From NCBI GenBank assembly GCA_017416795.1, contig JAFQBD010000037.1, positions 1-64,000 of the forward strand: a stretch of DNA of 64,000 nucleotides, in the 5' to 3' direction. Shown piece after piece: positions 42,822 through 51,469 of the stretch. Origin of the DNA: Bacillota bacterium. Its GTDB lineage: Bacteria > Bacillota > Clostridia > Peptostreptococcales > Anaerovoracaceae. The translations under genes were made by a program, and so were the position numbers. Below the pieces are notes generated by a model. The model did no database searches and was not told the DNA's origin. It saw nothing but the letters and a program-made list of their open reading frames with translations. Positions within the stretch are counted from its first letter, which is position 1. Each line of letters starts with the position of its first letter.

Positions 42822-42863
42822 TTGTCTGTTCTCTCTTTTATTCACTATATAACATTTACACAT

Positions 42864-43481
42864 TTATCTTATAAAACTTGTCGCTATCTTTTCTTCTTTT
42901 TCAGGCAGACCGTATTTTTCCTTGCCGAGCGCGATGCTCTTCATGAGGAATGACATATTCCTTGCCAGCACGCGCATGGTCTGCTGTCCTTCTTCGTCAC
43001 CTTCAGCTTCACCCGGCATAGCGCCATGGATGCTGTTCCAGTACTGACTGGATGCTACAGGCATTCCTGAGATAGTGAAATACTTGTTCAGCTCATCGAA
43101 TGTAGTAGATAAGCCACCTCTTCTAGCTGCAACTACGCTAGCTCCCACTTTCATAGTTTTATCAAATCCTGTGCTGAAGAACAATCTGTCGAGACAAGCG
43201 ATCAATGTAGCATTAGCTGAAGCATAATACACGGGACTTGCCACCACAAGACCATCACATTCTTCGAATTTCGGTGCAAGCTCATTGACGATATCATCGA
43301 ACACGCAGCTTCCTTTTACCGAACACGTCCCGCAAGCCACGCAGCCTCTTACTGCCTTACCACCTATTTGAACGATTTCAACTTCTATACCATCCTCAGC
43401 AAATATCTTTTTCATTTCCTTAAGAGCTGTTTCAGTATTCCCATTTATACGAGGACTTCCGTTGATCATCAAAACTTTCAT
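42864..43481 (-). CDS. NADPH-dependent FMN reductase / iron-sulfur flavoprotein
   Basis: 205 residues with the flavodoxin-like FMN motif MLINGSPRINGNTETALKEM type start, a Cys cluster (CVACGTCSVKGSC) typical of iron-sulfur flavoproteins of anaerobes, and SPVYYASANATLIACLDR. It binds FMN and probably a 4Fe-4S cluster and passes electrons between ferredoxin-like donors and acceptors. Its ATG overlaps the last base of the nitroreductase stop, so the two are coupled. Confidence 0.9.
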   Translation of the reverse strand: MKVLMINGSPRINGNTETALKEMKKIFAEDGIEVEIVQIGGKAVRGCVACGTCSVKGSCVFDDIVNELAPKFEECDGLVVASPVYYASANATLIACLDRLFFSTGFDKTMKVGASVVAARRGGLSTTFDELNKYFTISGMPVASSQYWNSIHGAMPGEAEGDEEGQQTMRVLARNMSFLMKSIALGKEKYGLPEKEEKIATSFIR

Positions 43482-44359
43482 TATTCACACCTCCACGTCA
43501 CTATATATGCTGTATTTTCAGGAGCATCGACATCAGCCGGCTCCACTCGCTCAAACTTTCCTTTCAAGCCTTTTTCCAAAGCCGCCAGATGAAAATGACA
43601 GATCGCGATCCCCATATCTATCCTGTGCATCTGTACAGATTCGCTGTCATCGGCTTTGATGCCTGACTGATAGAAATAGAATGCCTTGATGCCTTCTGCA
43701 TCTCCTCTTTCAGCAACTATCCTCCACGGCTGTCTGTTCACAGCAGAAGGGGCCAGTCTGACCATCTCGAGCACGTCGGCATATTCTCCTATCACGTCTT
43801 TCGCCTCAGAAACCGCATCTGCTTCACCTGCAGCTATAGACTTGCCGAAATCACCGTCATAGAACAGTTCCTCCCACGGCAGCCTCTTATCACCGCCTGA
43901 GCCGCGGCGCATCATCACTTCGACAAGGCTCATCTTATCGGCCGTATATCCTATAGGGGAAACGATAGTGAATATCTCATCATCCTGCACATCCATAGCT
44001 TCGGCGAATGCACCCTTGTTGAATGTACCGCCAAGCCAGCAAGTGCCAAGTCCCATATCAGTCAGATACAGCACCAGCTGTTCGAAATCATAGCCCAGCG
44101 CTTCCGGTGCGTACTCTTCTCTCTTTATCTTCGCACCCACATAAAGCTCCGCGCCCTTGATTATGCCGTAAGTCCCCAGTTTATCGCCCTTTGGATCGGA
44201 AGCTTTATCAAGGAGCCTGAAGGTCACCTTCGGTCCCAGGGGATTCTGCAGGCCTTCTGCATATTCCATGATCTTCTCTCTCTTGCAAAGGTCAACTTTT
44301 CTTTTATCATAAGTTCTTACACTACGTCTTTTTCTAACGCTTTTTTCTATATCGAACAT
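43481..44359 (-). CDS. Nitroreductase-family protein with two related halves
   Basis: 292 residues from the ATG at 44359 (GAGG box 6 bases before). The N-terminal FMN contact (SVRKRRSVRTYDKRKVDLCK) and the later MVRLAPSAVNRQPWRIVAER are nitroreductase marks; the protein is longer than the usual 200 residues and has the arrangement seen in clostridial nitroreductase/TM1586-like proteins. It would use FMN to reduce an unknown substrate. It overlaps the iron-sulfur flavoprotein gene by one base. Confidence 0.88.
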   Translation of the reverse strand: MFDIEKSVRKRRSVRTYDKRKVDLCKREKIMEYAEGLQNPLGPKVTFRLLDKASDPKGDKLGTYGIIKGAELYVGAKIKREEYAPEALGYDFEQLVLYLTDMGLGTCWLGGTFNKGAFAEAMDVQDDEIFTIVSPIGYTADKMSLVEVMMRRGSGGDKRLPWEELFYDGDFGKSIAAGEADAVSEAKDVIGEYADVLEMVRLAPSAVNRQPWRIVAERGDAEGIKAFYFYQSGIKADDSESVQMHRIDMGIAICHFHLAALEKGLKGKFERVEPADVDAPENTAYIVTWRCE

Positions 44360-44529
44360 CTTACACCTCATTTTTATCAGCAGGTTGTTTCACCCGTCGT
44401 TTTGCCGCCGCAGTCGCTGCGTGCCACTCCACTTATTATATAGCAACCGGGGTCTGTTTAACAACCGGTATCGTATGCGTCTTGCTTTTTTTAGAATAAT
44501 AAAGTAAAATCGTTCCGAAAGAGGTTACT

Positions 44530-45708
44530 ATGAAATATAGAAAAGATAAATACGGCAATGAAATCTCCGCATTGGGCTATGGATGCATGCGCTTCCCTCA
44601 GACTCTTGGCAAGATCAATAAAGAAAAAACAGAACAGCAGATAATGATGGCTATCGACGGCGGCGTCAACTACTTCGATACGGCATACATGTATCCGGGC
44701 AGCGAATCTGTCCTCGGCGAAATACTTGAGAAGAACCATGTCCGCGACAAAGTGAAGATCGCTACCAAGCTGCCTCACTATCTGATCAAGAGCTATGAAG
44801 GCCTTGAGAAACTGTTCAACGAACAGCTTAGAAGGCTTCGCACAAACCACATAGATTATTACCTGATGCATATGCTCAGCGACATACAGACATGGGAGAA
44901 GCTCAAATCTCTCGGTATAGAAGAATGGCTGGCTTCAAAAAAAGAAGCCGGTATCATAGGCCAGATCGGTTTCTCATATCACGGCAATTCCGACATGTTC
45001 TGCAAGCTGGTAGACGCTTACGATTGGGACTTCTGTCAGATCCAGTACAACTACATGGACGAACATTCCCAGGCAGGAAGGAAAGGTCTGAATCATGCTT
45101 ATGATAAGGGCCTTGCAGTCATCATCATGGAGCCCCTCAGAGGCGGCAAGCTGGTAAGCCACCTGCCGGAAGATGCAAAGCGCATATTTGCATCTCATCC
45201 TGTGAAACGCACTCCTGCTCAGTGGGCCTTTCGCTGGCTGTGGGATCAGCCTGAAGTCACATGCGTCCTTTCGGGAATGAATTCTGAAGAAATGGTCATC
45301 GATAATATGACTACAGCATCCGGCACCAATGTCGGCGAGCTGACTTCAGAAGATAAAGAAATGCTCCAAAACGTCGTAGACGCCATCAATTCCAAGATGA
45401 AGGTAGGATGCACAGGATGCGGCTACTGTCTCCCTTGCCCTGCCAACGTAGACATCCCGGGAACCTTCGCTGCATATAATAGGAAGTTCACCGAAAGCAG
45501 GTTATGGGGTCCCATCGAATACCTGATAAATACTGCCATGCGAAAAGATTCCACTGCAGCATCGAACTGCATCGGCTGCGGCAAATGTGAGAAGCACTGC
45601 CCACAGTATATACCTATCAGACAGGAACTCAAAAATGCGCAGAAACATCTTGAAGGACCGATATACAAGGTCTTCAGAAAACTGCTCTCCATATTCGATC
45701 TATTCTAA
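44530..45708 (+). CDS. Aldo/keto reductase with C-terminal 4Fe-4S domain
   Basis: 392 residues. AKR barrel: LGYGCMRFPQTLG, YFDTAYMYPGSESVLGEIL (catalytic Asp and Tyr), KIATKLP (Lys), YLMHMLSD (His). The C-terminal 90 residues carry two Cys clusters, CTGCGYCLPCPANVDIPG and CIGCGKCEKHCPQYIPIR, i.e. a ferredoxin-type domain. This architecture is common in anaerobic Clostridia; the electron partner is unknown. AAAGAGG precedes the ATG. It is divergent from the nitroreductase gene. Confidence 0.93.
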   Translation: MKYRKDKYGNEISALGYGCMRFPQTLGKINKEKTEQQIMMAIDGGVNYFDTAYMYPGSESVLGEILEKNHVRDKVKIATKLPHYLIKSYEGLEKLFNEQLRRLRTNHIDYYLMHMLSDIQTWEKLKSLGIEEWLASKKEAGIIGQIGFSYHGNSDMFCKLVDAYDWDFCQIQYNYMDEHSQAGRKGLNHAYDKGLAVIIMEPLRGGKLVSHLPEDAKRIFASHPVKRTPAQWAFRWLWDQPEVTCVLSGMNSEEMVIDNMTTASGTNVGELTSEDKEMLQNVVDAINSKMKVGCTGCGYCLPCPANVDIPGTFAAYNRKFTESRLWGPIEYLINTAMRKDSTAASNCIGCGKCEKHCPQYIPIRQELKNAQKHLEGPIYKVFRKLLSIFDLF

Positions 45709-45725
45709 AATTCTATCTATATAAT

Positions 45726-45756
45726 AAAGGCTGTGATACGGATCATCACAGCCTTT
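45726..45756. terminator. Bidirectional terminator between aldo/keto reductase and QueG-like genes
   Basis: A 12-bp stem AAAGGCTGTGAT/ATCACAGCCTTT with a 7-base loop, T/A-rich on both sides, between two converging genes. Confidence 0.9.
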
Positions 45757-45762
45757 CTCTAT

Positions 45763-46608
45763 TTATTTCACCAAATAACATTTCCCGCAAACGTCAGGCG
45801 TCGGAACGAATTTGTTCAAAGTCCTGCAGTATTCCTGGCATTTTCTCCTGTTTATACCCGTCTCGGATATGGCTCCTGCCGGACATGCAGAGATAAGCTC
45901 TGCGCTGCAAAGCGCACTGTCCTCTGCATCTACCTGAGTGCCTTTTGCACAGAAGCCATCGTACCGCGAAGCGGCCATTATCCTCAGGAACTCCGCATCC
46001 ATCTCAGGAGTATGTGCCCTGCTTTCTGTGTGACCGAAGCCGAAATCTCTGTCCGGTACCAGATTGATGTCTGTGAGCACACCGCCGAATCTTCCTGCCG
46101 GACCTGCCTCAGTCATGATGCACCCATTAGGACCGAAATCTCCGAGACCGCATACATGGGCTGCCAGTTTATAATTCCATTCAGGTCCGCATTTTTTATC
46201 GTCCCAGTCTGTCGGCACATTGCACAGCGACACGAGACGGCCGAACTTGTTTATCTCTTTAGTGATACTTGCATTTATCTTCATCATGGCCCACATGGAA
46301 TCGTGGTATGCCTGTAGCCACTTCTTTGAAGGTTCCTTGCCTGCCATGTTGCTCTCAACAGCATCCTGCGGATAAGGCAGGAAGTAAATTATGAGAGCGC
46401 GGGCAGGATTATATACTTTTCGCGGCAATTTGCATAAGCTATGGTCGTAGAACATATCAAATATGACTTCCGAGGTGTTGGCAAATCCTATCAAAGGCTC
46501 ACCGAACCTAGTCTCTTTGCCGCATTCCCGTTCATATACGTCCAGTCCGTCTTTAACTGCCTGAAATATCCTGGCGTTGATATCTATACCTAACAGATTC
46601 TCTCCCAT
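45763..46608 (-). CDS. QueG-like 4Fe-4S ferredoxin-domain protein
   Basis: 281 residues. The stretch HVCGLGDFGPNGCIMTEAGP then AGRFGGVLTDINLVP resembles epoxyqueuosine reductase (QueG), and CSAELISACPAGAISETGIN plus CQEYC and CGKCYLVK supply Cys for iron-sulfur clusters. It lacks the full QueG C-terminal HEAT region and is not clearly a true QueG; related proteins are often annotated epoxyqueuosine reductase-like and of unknown role. AGGAGG lies before the ATG. It is divergent from glutaminase. Confidence 0.8.
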   Translation of the reverse strand: MGENLLGIDINARIFQAVKDGLDVYERECGKETRFGEPLIGFANTSEVIFDMFYDHSLCKLPRKVYNPARALIIYFLPYPQDAVESNMAGKEPSKKWLQAYHDSMWAMMKINASITKEINKFGRLVSLCNVPTDWDDKKCGPEWNYKLAAHVCGLGDFGPNGCIMTEAGPAGRFGGVLTDINLVPDRDFGFGHTESRAHTPEMDAEFLRIMAASRYDGFCAKGTQVDAEDSALCSAELISACPAGAISETGINRRKCQEYCRTLNKFVPTPDVCGKCYLVK

Positions 46609-46686
46609 AGTGGACCTCCTTTCTCATATATAGATTATACATTAAACCGATAAAGTTTTACAACAATAATTGTATATTTAGTTGAC

Positions 46687-46715
46687 TTGCTTTTCTCAGC
46701 GATATGAATTACAAT
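46687..46715 (+). promoter_or_regulatory. Promoter of the glutaminase gene
   Basis: TTGCTT (46687-46692), a 17-base spacer and TACAAT (46710-46715). The predicted transcript start is near 46722, which supports the ATG at 46751 rather than an upstream in-frame ATG at 46682. Confidence 0.65.
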
Positions 46716-46750
46716 GGCTTTATATCATTAAAGTCAGAAAGAGGTACGTT

Positions 46751-47698
46751 ATGGATAAAAAAGAGATACAGACCATACTTGAAGAGGCTATGGAAAAAGG
46801 AAGAGAAGCCATACCTTACGGAGAAGTAGCGTCATATATACCGGAACTGAGCAAGGCGGACAAGAACCATCTGGGACTTTGCATATATACGAAGGACGGA
46901 AGAAGATACTCTATAGGCGACACTAACGTGCGCTTTACGATCCAGTCCATATCTAAGATAATAACTCTGGCAGTAGCATTGGAGTCGTACGGATTTGACG
47001 AGGTCTTCGAGAAAGTCGATGTTGAGCCTTCGGGAGAAGCGTTCAACTCACTGATAGACCTTGACCTCAGCAGCAACAAGCCGCTCAATCCTATGATCAA
47101 TTCAGGTGCTCTGACAGTAAGCAGCATGCTGCTTCCAAAGGTCACTTTTTCCGAGATGAAGCTGTTTGCTAAAAAACTCTGCATGGATCCTGACATGGAA
47201 CTGGATAAAGATGTTTATAATTCCGAAAAGGCTAACATCTCAAGAAACCGCGCCATCGCATATCTCCTTGAAAGCAAAGGCATCATTGAAAACGATGTTG
47301 AAGATACGCTGGATCTTTATACTAAGATGTGTTCACTGACAGTAACTGCAGAGAGCCTGGCTAACCTAGGACTGATCCTCGCCAACGACGGGATCGATCC
47401 AACTACGGGAACTCGTCTCCTCAAAACAGAAACTGTACACACTATCAAGACTATCATGCTGACATGCGGCATGTATGACAGCTCCGGCGAATTCGCTGTA
47501 TATGTAGGCATCCCTACCAAGAGTGGAGTGGGCGGAGGTCTGGTATCCACTGTAGATAAAGAAATGGGTATCGGCGTTTTCAGCCCGGCACTTGATGAGA
47601 AAGGTAACTGCATCGCGGGAAGACCGCTGCTGGAACACCTATCTAAAAAACTTAGGCTCCATATATTCGACAGAAGCAGTAAAATGGATATCGAATAA
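46751..47698 (+). CDS. glsA: Glutaminase
   Basis: 315 residues from the ATG at 46751 (AAAGAGG box before it). Marks of the serine-dependent beta-lactamase-like glutaminase: TIQSISKIITLAVALE with the SxxK catalytic Ser/Lys, PLNPMINSGALTVSSML, ISRNRAIAYLLESKGII and KSGVGGGLV. It hydrolyses glutamine to glutamate and ammonia. A terminator follows directly after the stop. Confidence 0.96.
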   Translation: MDKKEIQTILEEAMEKGREAIPYGEVASYIPELSKADKNHLGLCIYTKDGRRYSIGDTNVRFTIQSISKIITLAVALESYGFDEVFEKVDVEPSGEAFNSLIDLDLSSNKPLNPMINSGALTVSSMLLPKVTFSEMKLFAKKLCMDPDMELDKDVYNSEKANISRNRAIAYLLESKGIIENDVEDTLDLYTKMCSLTVTAESLANLGLILANDGIDPTTGTRLLKTETVHTIKTIMLTCGMYDSSGEFAVYVGIPTKSGVGGGLVSTVDKEMGIGVFSPALDEKGNCIAGRPLLEHLSKKLRLHIFDRSSKMDIE

Positions 47699-47735
47699 AA
47701 AAACTGCCAGCAGTATTTAACCTGTTGGCAGTTTT
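47699..47735. terminator. Terminator between glutaminase and YwaF-like genes
   Basis: A 14-bp stem AAAACTGCCAGCAG/CTGTTGGCAGTTTT with one G-U, A-run before and T-run after, between two converging genes. Confidence 0.9.
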
Positions 47736-47768
47736 TGATTGCTTTATTTACTTTGATCGGTAGTTCCT

Positions 47769-48530
47769 TCAGTTTTTCTTCCTGCAGAACGGTAGATACA
47801 TCAGCCCGATGACTGCTGCCGCTGCGACAGCGATCACTGCTATATAGATATACCAATGCCATATTTCCGTGAACACTATCCCTATAGGGAACTTATATGT
47901 AAAGAAAAAGTTCGGTGTATAGTCAACGCTCTGCAGCACACCGCTCACATAAGTAGCTTTGGCCAGTAAAGAATTTATGTATATGGACAGGAATCCCAGC
48001 ACGGCGAGTATCGCCATAGTGGATCTGTAATGTTTCCAGTCCAGCTCCACTTCTCCGCTCATCGGGATATATATTCCTAAGAGCAGTAGCATTGTGTGGA
48101 ACAGGAAATACTGATATGCCAGCGGATGAGTAAACGCCTGAGTCACTTCTATAGTAGCATTAAAAATGGATGTCATCATCAGCGCCAGAACTGCACCTAC
48201 TATACATGTAGGATACATAAATGCCAAAAGTTTATCTCTCAGCTTATCATTGTTGCTGAATCTGACATAAAATATGACGAGGATCTGCAGCGAACACAGA
48301 TGAAGCGGAAGATGCTGCACTTCCAAATATGGATACATCATCGTCCCATCTGATGACGGAACCATCTGTATGGTGCTGAACACTTTGATCAGCTCAGAAG
48401 CGATACTCACTATACATGCGACAGTAAGAACATCCTTCAGCTGAGGTCTTTGCTTCTTGAGATAGATTATTGCTGCGATCATGACTGCGACACATATCAC
48501 CAGCCATATGATGTGATAAATACTGAACAT
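47769..48530 (-). CDS. YwaF/TIGR02206-like integral membrane protein
   Basis: 253 residues, about 7 membrane helices. Short conserved motifs QHLPLHLCSLQI and FTHPLAYQYFLFHTMLLLLG match the YwaF family (TMEM164-related); the PLHLCS motif may hold active-site residues for acyl transfer, as in the eukaryotic relatives (inference). No binding site was clearly chosen beyond the first ATG. It follows the Cys-rich membrane gene by 24 bases. Confidence 0.75.
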   Translation of the reverse strand: MFSIYHIIWLVICVAVMIAAIIYLKKQRPQLKDVLTVACIVSIASELIKVFSTIQMVPSSDGTMMYPYLEVQHLPLHLCSLQILVIFYVRFSNNDKLRDKLLAFMYPTCIVGAVLALMMTSIFNATIEVTQAFTHPLAYQYFLFHTMLLLLGIYIPMSGEVELDWKHYRSTMAILAVLGFLSIYINSLLAKATYVSGVLQSVDYTPNFFFTYKFPIGIVFTEIWHWYIYIAVIAVAAAAVIGLMYLPFCRKKN

Positions 48531-48554
48531 ATTGGTTATACCTCTGCTTCTTCC

Positions 48555-49289
48555 CTACACGAAACGTTTCGGCGGTTTACCGCAATACTGAGTACACAGC
48601 TTGTCCGTGCAGTTTTCGCACTTAAGTGTGTCGTTGGACACTTCCCAGAACCTGGCCGGATGGATTAGCACAGTCAGCTCCCATATCACCATTACCAGGA
48701 TAGCAAGACCCAGCAGAGTCCATGTGAAAAATCCCGGAATAAACAGGAACGGTGTGAACATCATGAAGTGATCCCAGTTGAATATCCTGCATGTGGTACA
48801 GCACTTATTACCCAGGAAAAGCCTGAACGGACACCAGAAAAGTACGCAGATAAGATCCGCCACATAGAAAAACGTCACGAATATCAATATGACTTCTTTC
48901 CCGATGAACCCCTTGAAATAAATGATGCCGATGAAGCCGATGAATATCACCCAGACGATAAAGATCGCCAATGCTCTGAATCCCAATGTGCGTGAATAAT
49001 CCTTAAGGGTATCTATGGCCCAGCCTACCGATGGTTTGAACCATTTTTTGAAATTCTTCTGCGAGCCTATAGATATATTCATCCTCGACGGGATCAGCTG
49101 CGCCACGATATCTATAACCCACAGTATCCAAAGCACATGAAGCAGTGTCAGTTCCTTAAAGAAGTTCATCCCTTCCAGCACGACTAATTTTTCAGGCCTC
49201 ATGATGCAGTAAATGACACAGCAAATAAGAGCAGCTACTCGCCCCACGAATCTCAACATATATACATTTCTTATTGCCGGTCTGTTCAT
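48555..49289 (-). CDS. Cys-rich polytopic membrane protein, unknown
   Basis: 244 residues from the ATG at 49289 (GTAGGAGG box before). About 6 membrane helices. Two Cys groups: NKCCTTCRIFNWDHFMMFTP between helices, and CENCTDKLCTQYCGKPPKRF at the C-terminus. Four closely spaced Cys near the end suggest zinc or iron-sulfur binding on the inner face. I recognise no family with a known role. It is 24 bases upstream of the YwaF-like gene, so probably co-transcribed. Confidence 0.75.
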   Translation of the reverse strand: MNRPAIRNVYMLRFVGRVAALICCVIYCIMRPEKLVVLEGMNFFKELTLLHVLWILWVIDIVAQLIPSRMNISIGSQKNFKKWFKPSVGWAIDTLKDYSRTLGFRALAIFIVWVIFIGFIGIIYFKGFIGKEVILIFVTFFYVADLICVLFWCPFRLFLGNKCCTTCRIFNWDHFMMFTPFLFIPGFFTWTLLGLAILVMVIWELTVLIHPARFWEVSNDTLKCENCTDKLCTQYCGKPPKRFV

Positions 49290-49320
49290 GATCGATTTCC
49301 TCCTACGGCAGTATACCACA

Positions 49321-49351
49321 AAAAAAGAGCCTTTGCGACATGCAAAGGCTC
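49321..49351 (-). terminator. Orphan terminator, twin of the one at 50311
   Basis: A 10-bp stem GAGCCTTTGC/GCAAAGGCTC with a GACAT loop; on the minus strand seven Ts follow. It ends the relic at 49364-49456. Apart from one loop base it is identical to the terminator at 50314-50338. Confidence 0.88.
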
Positions 49352-49363
49352 AATTCTTCTCTT

Positions 49364-49456
49364 TTATGCCAGGCTGAATGCAGGCCAGTATGTAAGCAGC
49401 GGATATGCTACTATAGTCATGGATACGATAACGATCGGCAGGAACGCTGTTACAGC
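49364..49456 (-). pseudogene. C-terminal relic of a membrane transporter gene
   Basis: 30 codons with no start, preceded directly by an in-frame TAA: AVTAFLPIVIVSMTIVAYPL then LTYWPAFSLA and stop. The hydrophobic helix and the FPxxSL-like end resemble the C-terminus of TRAP-type large permease subunits (DctM), but the family is a guess. It still has its own terminator, so an upstream deletion removed the rest of the gene. Confidence 0.55.
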
Positions 49457-49468
49457 TTAAATCAAAAA

Positions 49469-49501
49469 CCCGAATCGTATAATTCATTTATACAACTCGG
49501 G
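49469..49501 (-). terminator. Terminator of the GntR-family gene
   Basis: Outer stem CCCGA/TCGGG and inner stem GTATAA/TTATAC around a TTCAT loop, with five Ts following on the minus strand. It is about 95 bases past the GntR stop. Confidence 0.7.
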
Positions 49502-49595
49502 TAGTTTATCATATATTACCAATCGAAGTAAATAACTATAATCTTATAAGTATATAATTTGATGTTTATATAAGCGGTTGGTTTTACCCCTGCCG

Positions 49596-50228
49596 CTATA
49601 CTCTCTCTTCCGGCAGGAAATGCTTGATCAGATGCTCTTCCAGCGCTTCTGTTACCTTCATGAAATCGCGCTTCTTTACAGCATCAAGGATGGCCTTGTG
49701 CTCAGTGATACTGTTTTCGTATGCCTTGTCTGTCAGCGATGTCGAGAAGTACAGCAGATTTGCCAGATTCTCAAAGTCCTTCATGATCAGATCGTTCTCT
49801 GTCAGAAGTACTATCTCTTTGTCGAAGTCCATCGCCAGCCAGTATCTGTCCTTCAGGGAAGTAGTCTCATGGTCATCGCACTGTCTACCGTATGCTTTCT
49901 CAAGATTAGCTTCCAGCTCGTCCACCTTGTCCATCTTGAAGCAGAGCCTTGCCGATCCTATAAGCAGTGCTACCAGCGCTGCATCCACCTGCTGCAGCAG
50001 GTGTTCATCAAGTTCCACTACCTTGTACTTGGAATTTGCCACTATCGTCAGCAAATCCTCTTTAGCAAGCATAGCAAGCGCTTCTCTGATCGGCGAGTTA
50101 CTTACACCTAATTCCTCTGACAGTTTTGTTATATTCAGCACAGAACCGGGAGCATACTCACGAGTTATGATCCTGCTTCTGATCTCATCATAAACCTGTT
50201 CCTTGATAGATTTCTTAACGATCATCAT
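49596..50228 (-). CDS. GntR/FadR-family transcription regulator
   Basis: 210 residues. N-terminal winged helix: KEQVYDEIRSRIITREYAPG, then LSEELGVSNSPIREALAMLAKEDLL (GntR signature). The helical C-terminal domain is of the FCD type (DFDKEIVLLTEND, SITEHKAILDAVKKRDFMKV), which binds small carboxylates, often with a metal held by His. The likely target was the transporter whose relic lies just downstream (inference). GGAGG is 7 bases before the ATG. A good promoter lies at 50258-50286. Confidence 0.92.
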   Translation of the reverse strand: MMIVKKSIKEQVYDEIRSRIITREYAPGSVLNITKLSEELGVSNSPIREALAMLAKEDLLTIVANSKYKVVELDEHLLQQVDAALVALLIGSARLCFKMDKVDELEANLEKAYGRQCDDHETTSLKDRYWLAMDFDKEIVLLTENDLIMKDFENLANLLYFSTSLTDKAYENSITEHKAILDAVKKRDFMKVTEALEEHLIKHFLPEERV

Positions 50229-50257
50229 CTATTCCTCCAAAACCATTCTACAAGTCA

Positions 50258-50286
50258 AGTCTAGTCTTTTTTAGCATGTTTGTCAA
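50258..50286 (-). promoter_or_regulatory. Promoter of the GntR-family gene
   Basis: On the minus strand TTGACA (50286-50281), a 17-base spacer and TAGACT (50263-50258). The AGACTAGACT/AGTCAAGTC repeats over the -10 could be an autoregulatory site. Confidence 0.65.
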
Positions 50287-50310
50287 TGATACGTCTCGCC
50301 TACAAATAAA

Positions 50311-50338
50311 AAAGAGCCTTTGCGTCATGCAAAGGCTC
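50311..50338 (-). terminator. Terminator of the wall-anchored helical protein gene
   Basis: A 10-bp stem GAGCCTTTGC/GCAAAGGCTC (50314-50323 with 50329-50338), GTCAT loop, T-run on the minus strand, 9 bases past the gene stop. Nearly identical to the orphan terminator at 49321-49351. Confidence 0.9.
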
Positions 50339-50347
50339 ACTTTGTCT

Positions 50348-51469
50348 CTATGCTCTTCTTCTAACTACTGTCGCACCCATACCAAGTGCGGCTAAGATCA
50401 TCACTGCTACGAACGGAAGTGCGTTGAAATCATCTCCTGTGTCAGGTGAATTTCCGTTCCCTTCATTATCAGGATCAGGGTCTGCCTCTCCAGGACCGCT
50501 GCCACCTGTTCCATTAAGCAAAGCTTTTGCCTCATTATAAGCAGCGTCAATATCTTCTATACATAAGGATACCAGGTCTTGCAATTCTTCATCCACATAG
50601 CTTGGATCGTTGTATATGGAATCGTATTTTTCAACGAATGCCTTGGCTGTTTCTTTATTAGGATCAGCCTTGTATGCGTCATACAGCCCTACCATTTCGT
50701 CAGCTATATTGAGGTTTATCCAGTCACCAAGAATCATACTGAAGGCTTCTTCCCAATCTTTAGCTCCGATTAGAACTGCCAAATCGGCTTTTTCATTATC
50801 ATCAAGACCTTCATTGAATGTATCAAGCACTTTTTCAAACTCACTGATAGCTTCATCAAAATCGTCAGGATCAGCATATGTAACTGCATCATCAACTAAT
50901 ATGTATGCTTCATATACAGCAATCACATCAGGGCTTACAGCTGCTATAGCAGTTTCAGCAGCTTTGTATGTATCAACTACCTGTCTTGACGGATCAACAA
51001 CATCTATACCTTCTGCCATTATATCCATTAGAACTTTATCTTCTTCGAGAAGTTCATATGTATCTACAAGATCATATGCTTTCTTGACATCAGGAGCCGA
51101 CTTATAATCTTCGATCAACCCTTTTTCACCTTCGATTTCTTTCTCAAAAACCACCATAGCGAAAGCTAAGTTGAATGCATCATTAAGGAACTTATCTGTT
51201 CCAACTTTATCAGCAACGATCTTCTGCCATTCCTCTGATTTGGCATCATTATCATCAATGATAGTTGATTTCTGATCCAAGGTATTAAATGCCGCTACCA
51301 TCGCTGCATAATCACCTGTCGTATACATAGCTTCTTCCATAGCTATATATGCATCATATGCACCTTGAACATCAGGATCACTGCTTACAGTCTCAGCTGC
51401 GAATGTCGGTACAGCCCCTGCCAGCATCATGCATAGTGCAGTTATAAGCGCTAACAATTTTTTTCTCAT
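50348..51469 (-). CDS. Secreted, helical, cell-wall-anchored protein of unknown function
   Basis: 373 residues. Signal peptide MRKKLLALITALCMMLAGAV with cleavage near TFAA. The body is acidic and helical with a repeated motif of about 100 residues (DAYIAMEEAMYTTGDYAAMV; EAYILVDDAVTYADPDDFDE), looking like repeated helical bundles. A Gly/Pro/Asp linker is followed by NSPDTGDDF, a membrane helix and RRRA, a sortase-type signal of the SPDTGD kind. No enzyme motif. Probably a surface adhesin or spacer protein. Confidence 0.85.
   Translation of the reverse strand: MRKKLLALITALCMMLAGAVPTFAAETVSSDPDVQGAYDAYIAMEEAMYTTGDYAAMVAAFNTLDQKSTIIDDNDAKSEEWQKIVADKVGTDKFLNDAFNLAFAMVVFEKEIEGEKGLIEDYKSAPDVKKAYDLVDTYELLEEDKVLMDIMAEGIDVVDPSRQVVDTYKAAETAIAAVSPDVIAVYEAYILVDDAVTYADPDDFDEAISEFEKVLDTFNEGLDDNEKADLAVLIGAKDWEEAFSMILGDWINLNIADEMVGLYDAYKADPNKETAKAFVEKYDSIYNDPSYVDEELQDLVSLCIEDIDAAYNEAKALLNGTGGSGPGEADPDPDNEGNGNSPDTGDDFNALPFVAVMILAALGMGATVVRRRA

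Larger units (their letters stand above)
49290..49595. other. Gap with two terminators and a transporter relic
   Basis: 306 bases between the Cys-rich membrane gene and the GntR gene. It holds a terminator at 49321-49351, a 30-codon relic of a membrane protein (49364-49456) and a second terminator at 49469-49501, and nothing else recognisable. Confidence 0.7.

Noticed and set aside
42822..42863. N-terminal extension of the ClC protein (MCKCYIVNKREN)
   Set aside because: No ribosome binding site and the extension is hydrophilic and Cys-rich, unlike ClC N-termini.
46682..46750. Upstream ATG extending the glutaminase N-terminus
   Set aside because: It lies before the predicted transcript start and has no binding site; the ATG at 46751 has AAAGAGG.
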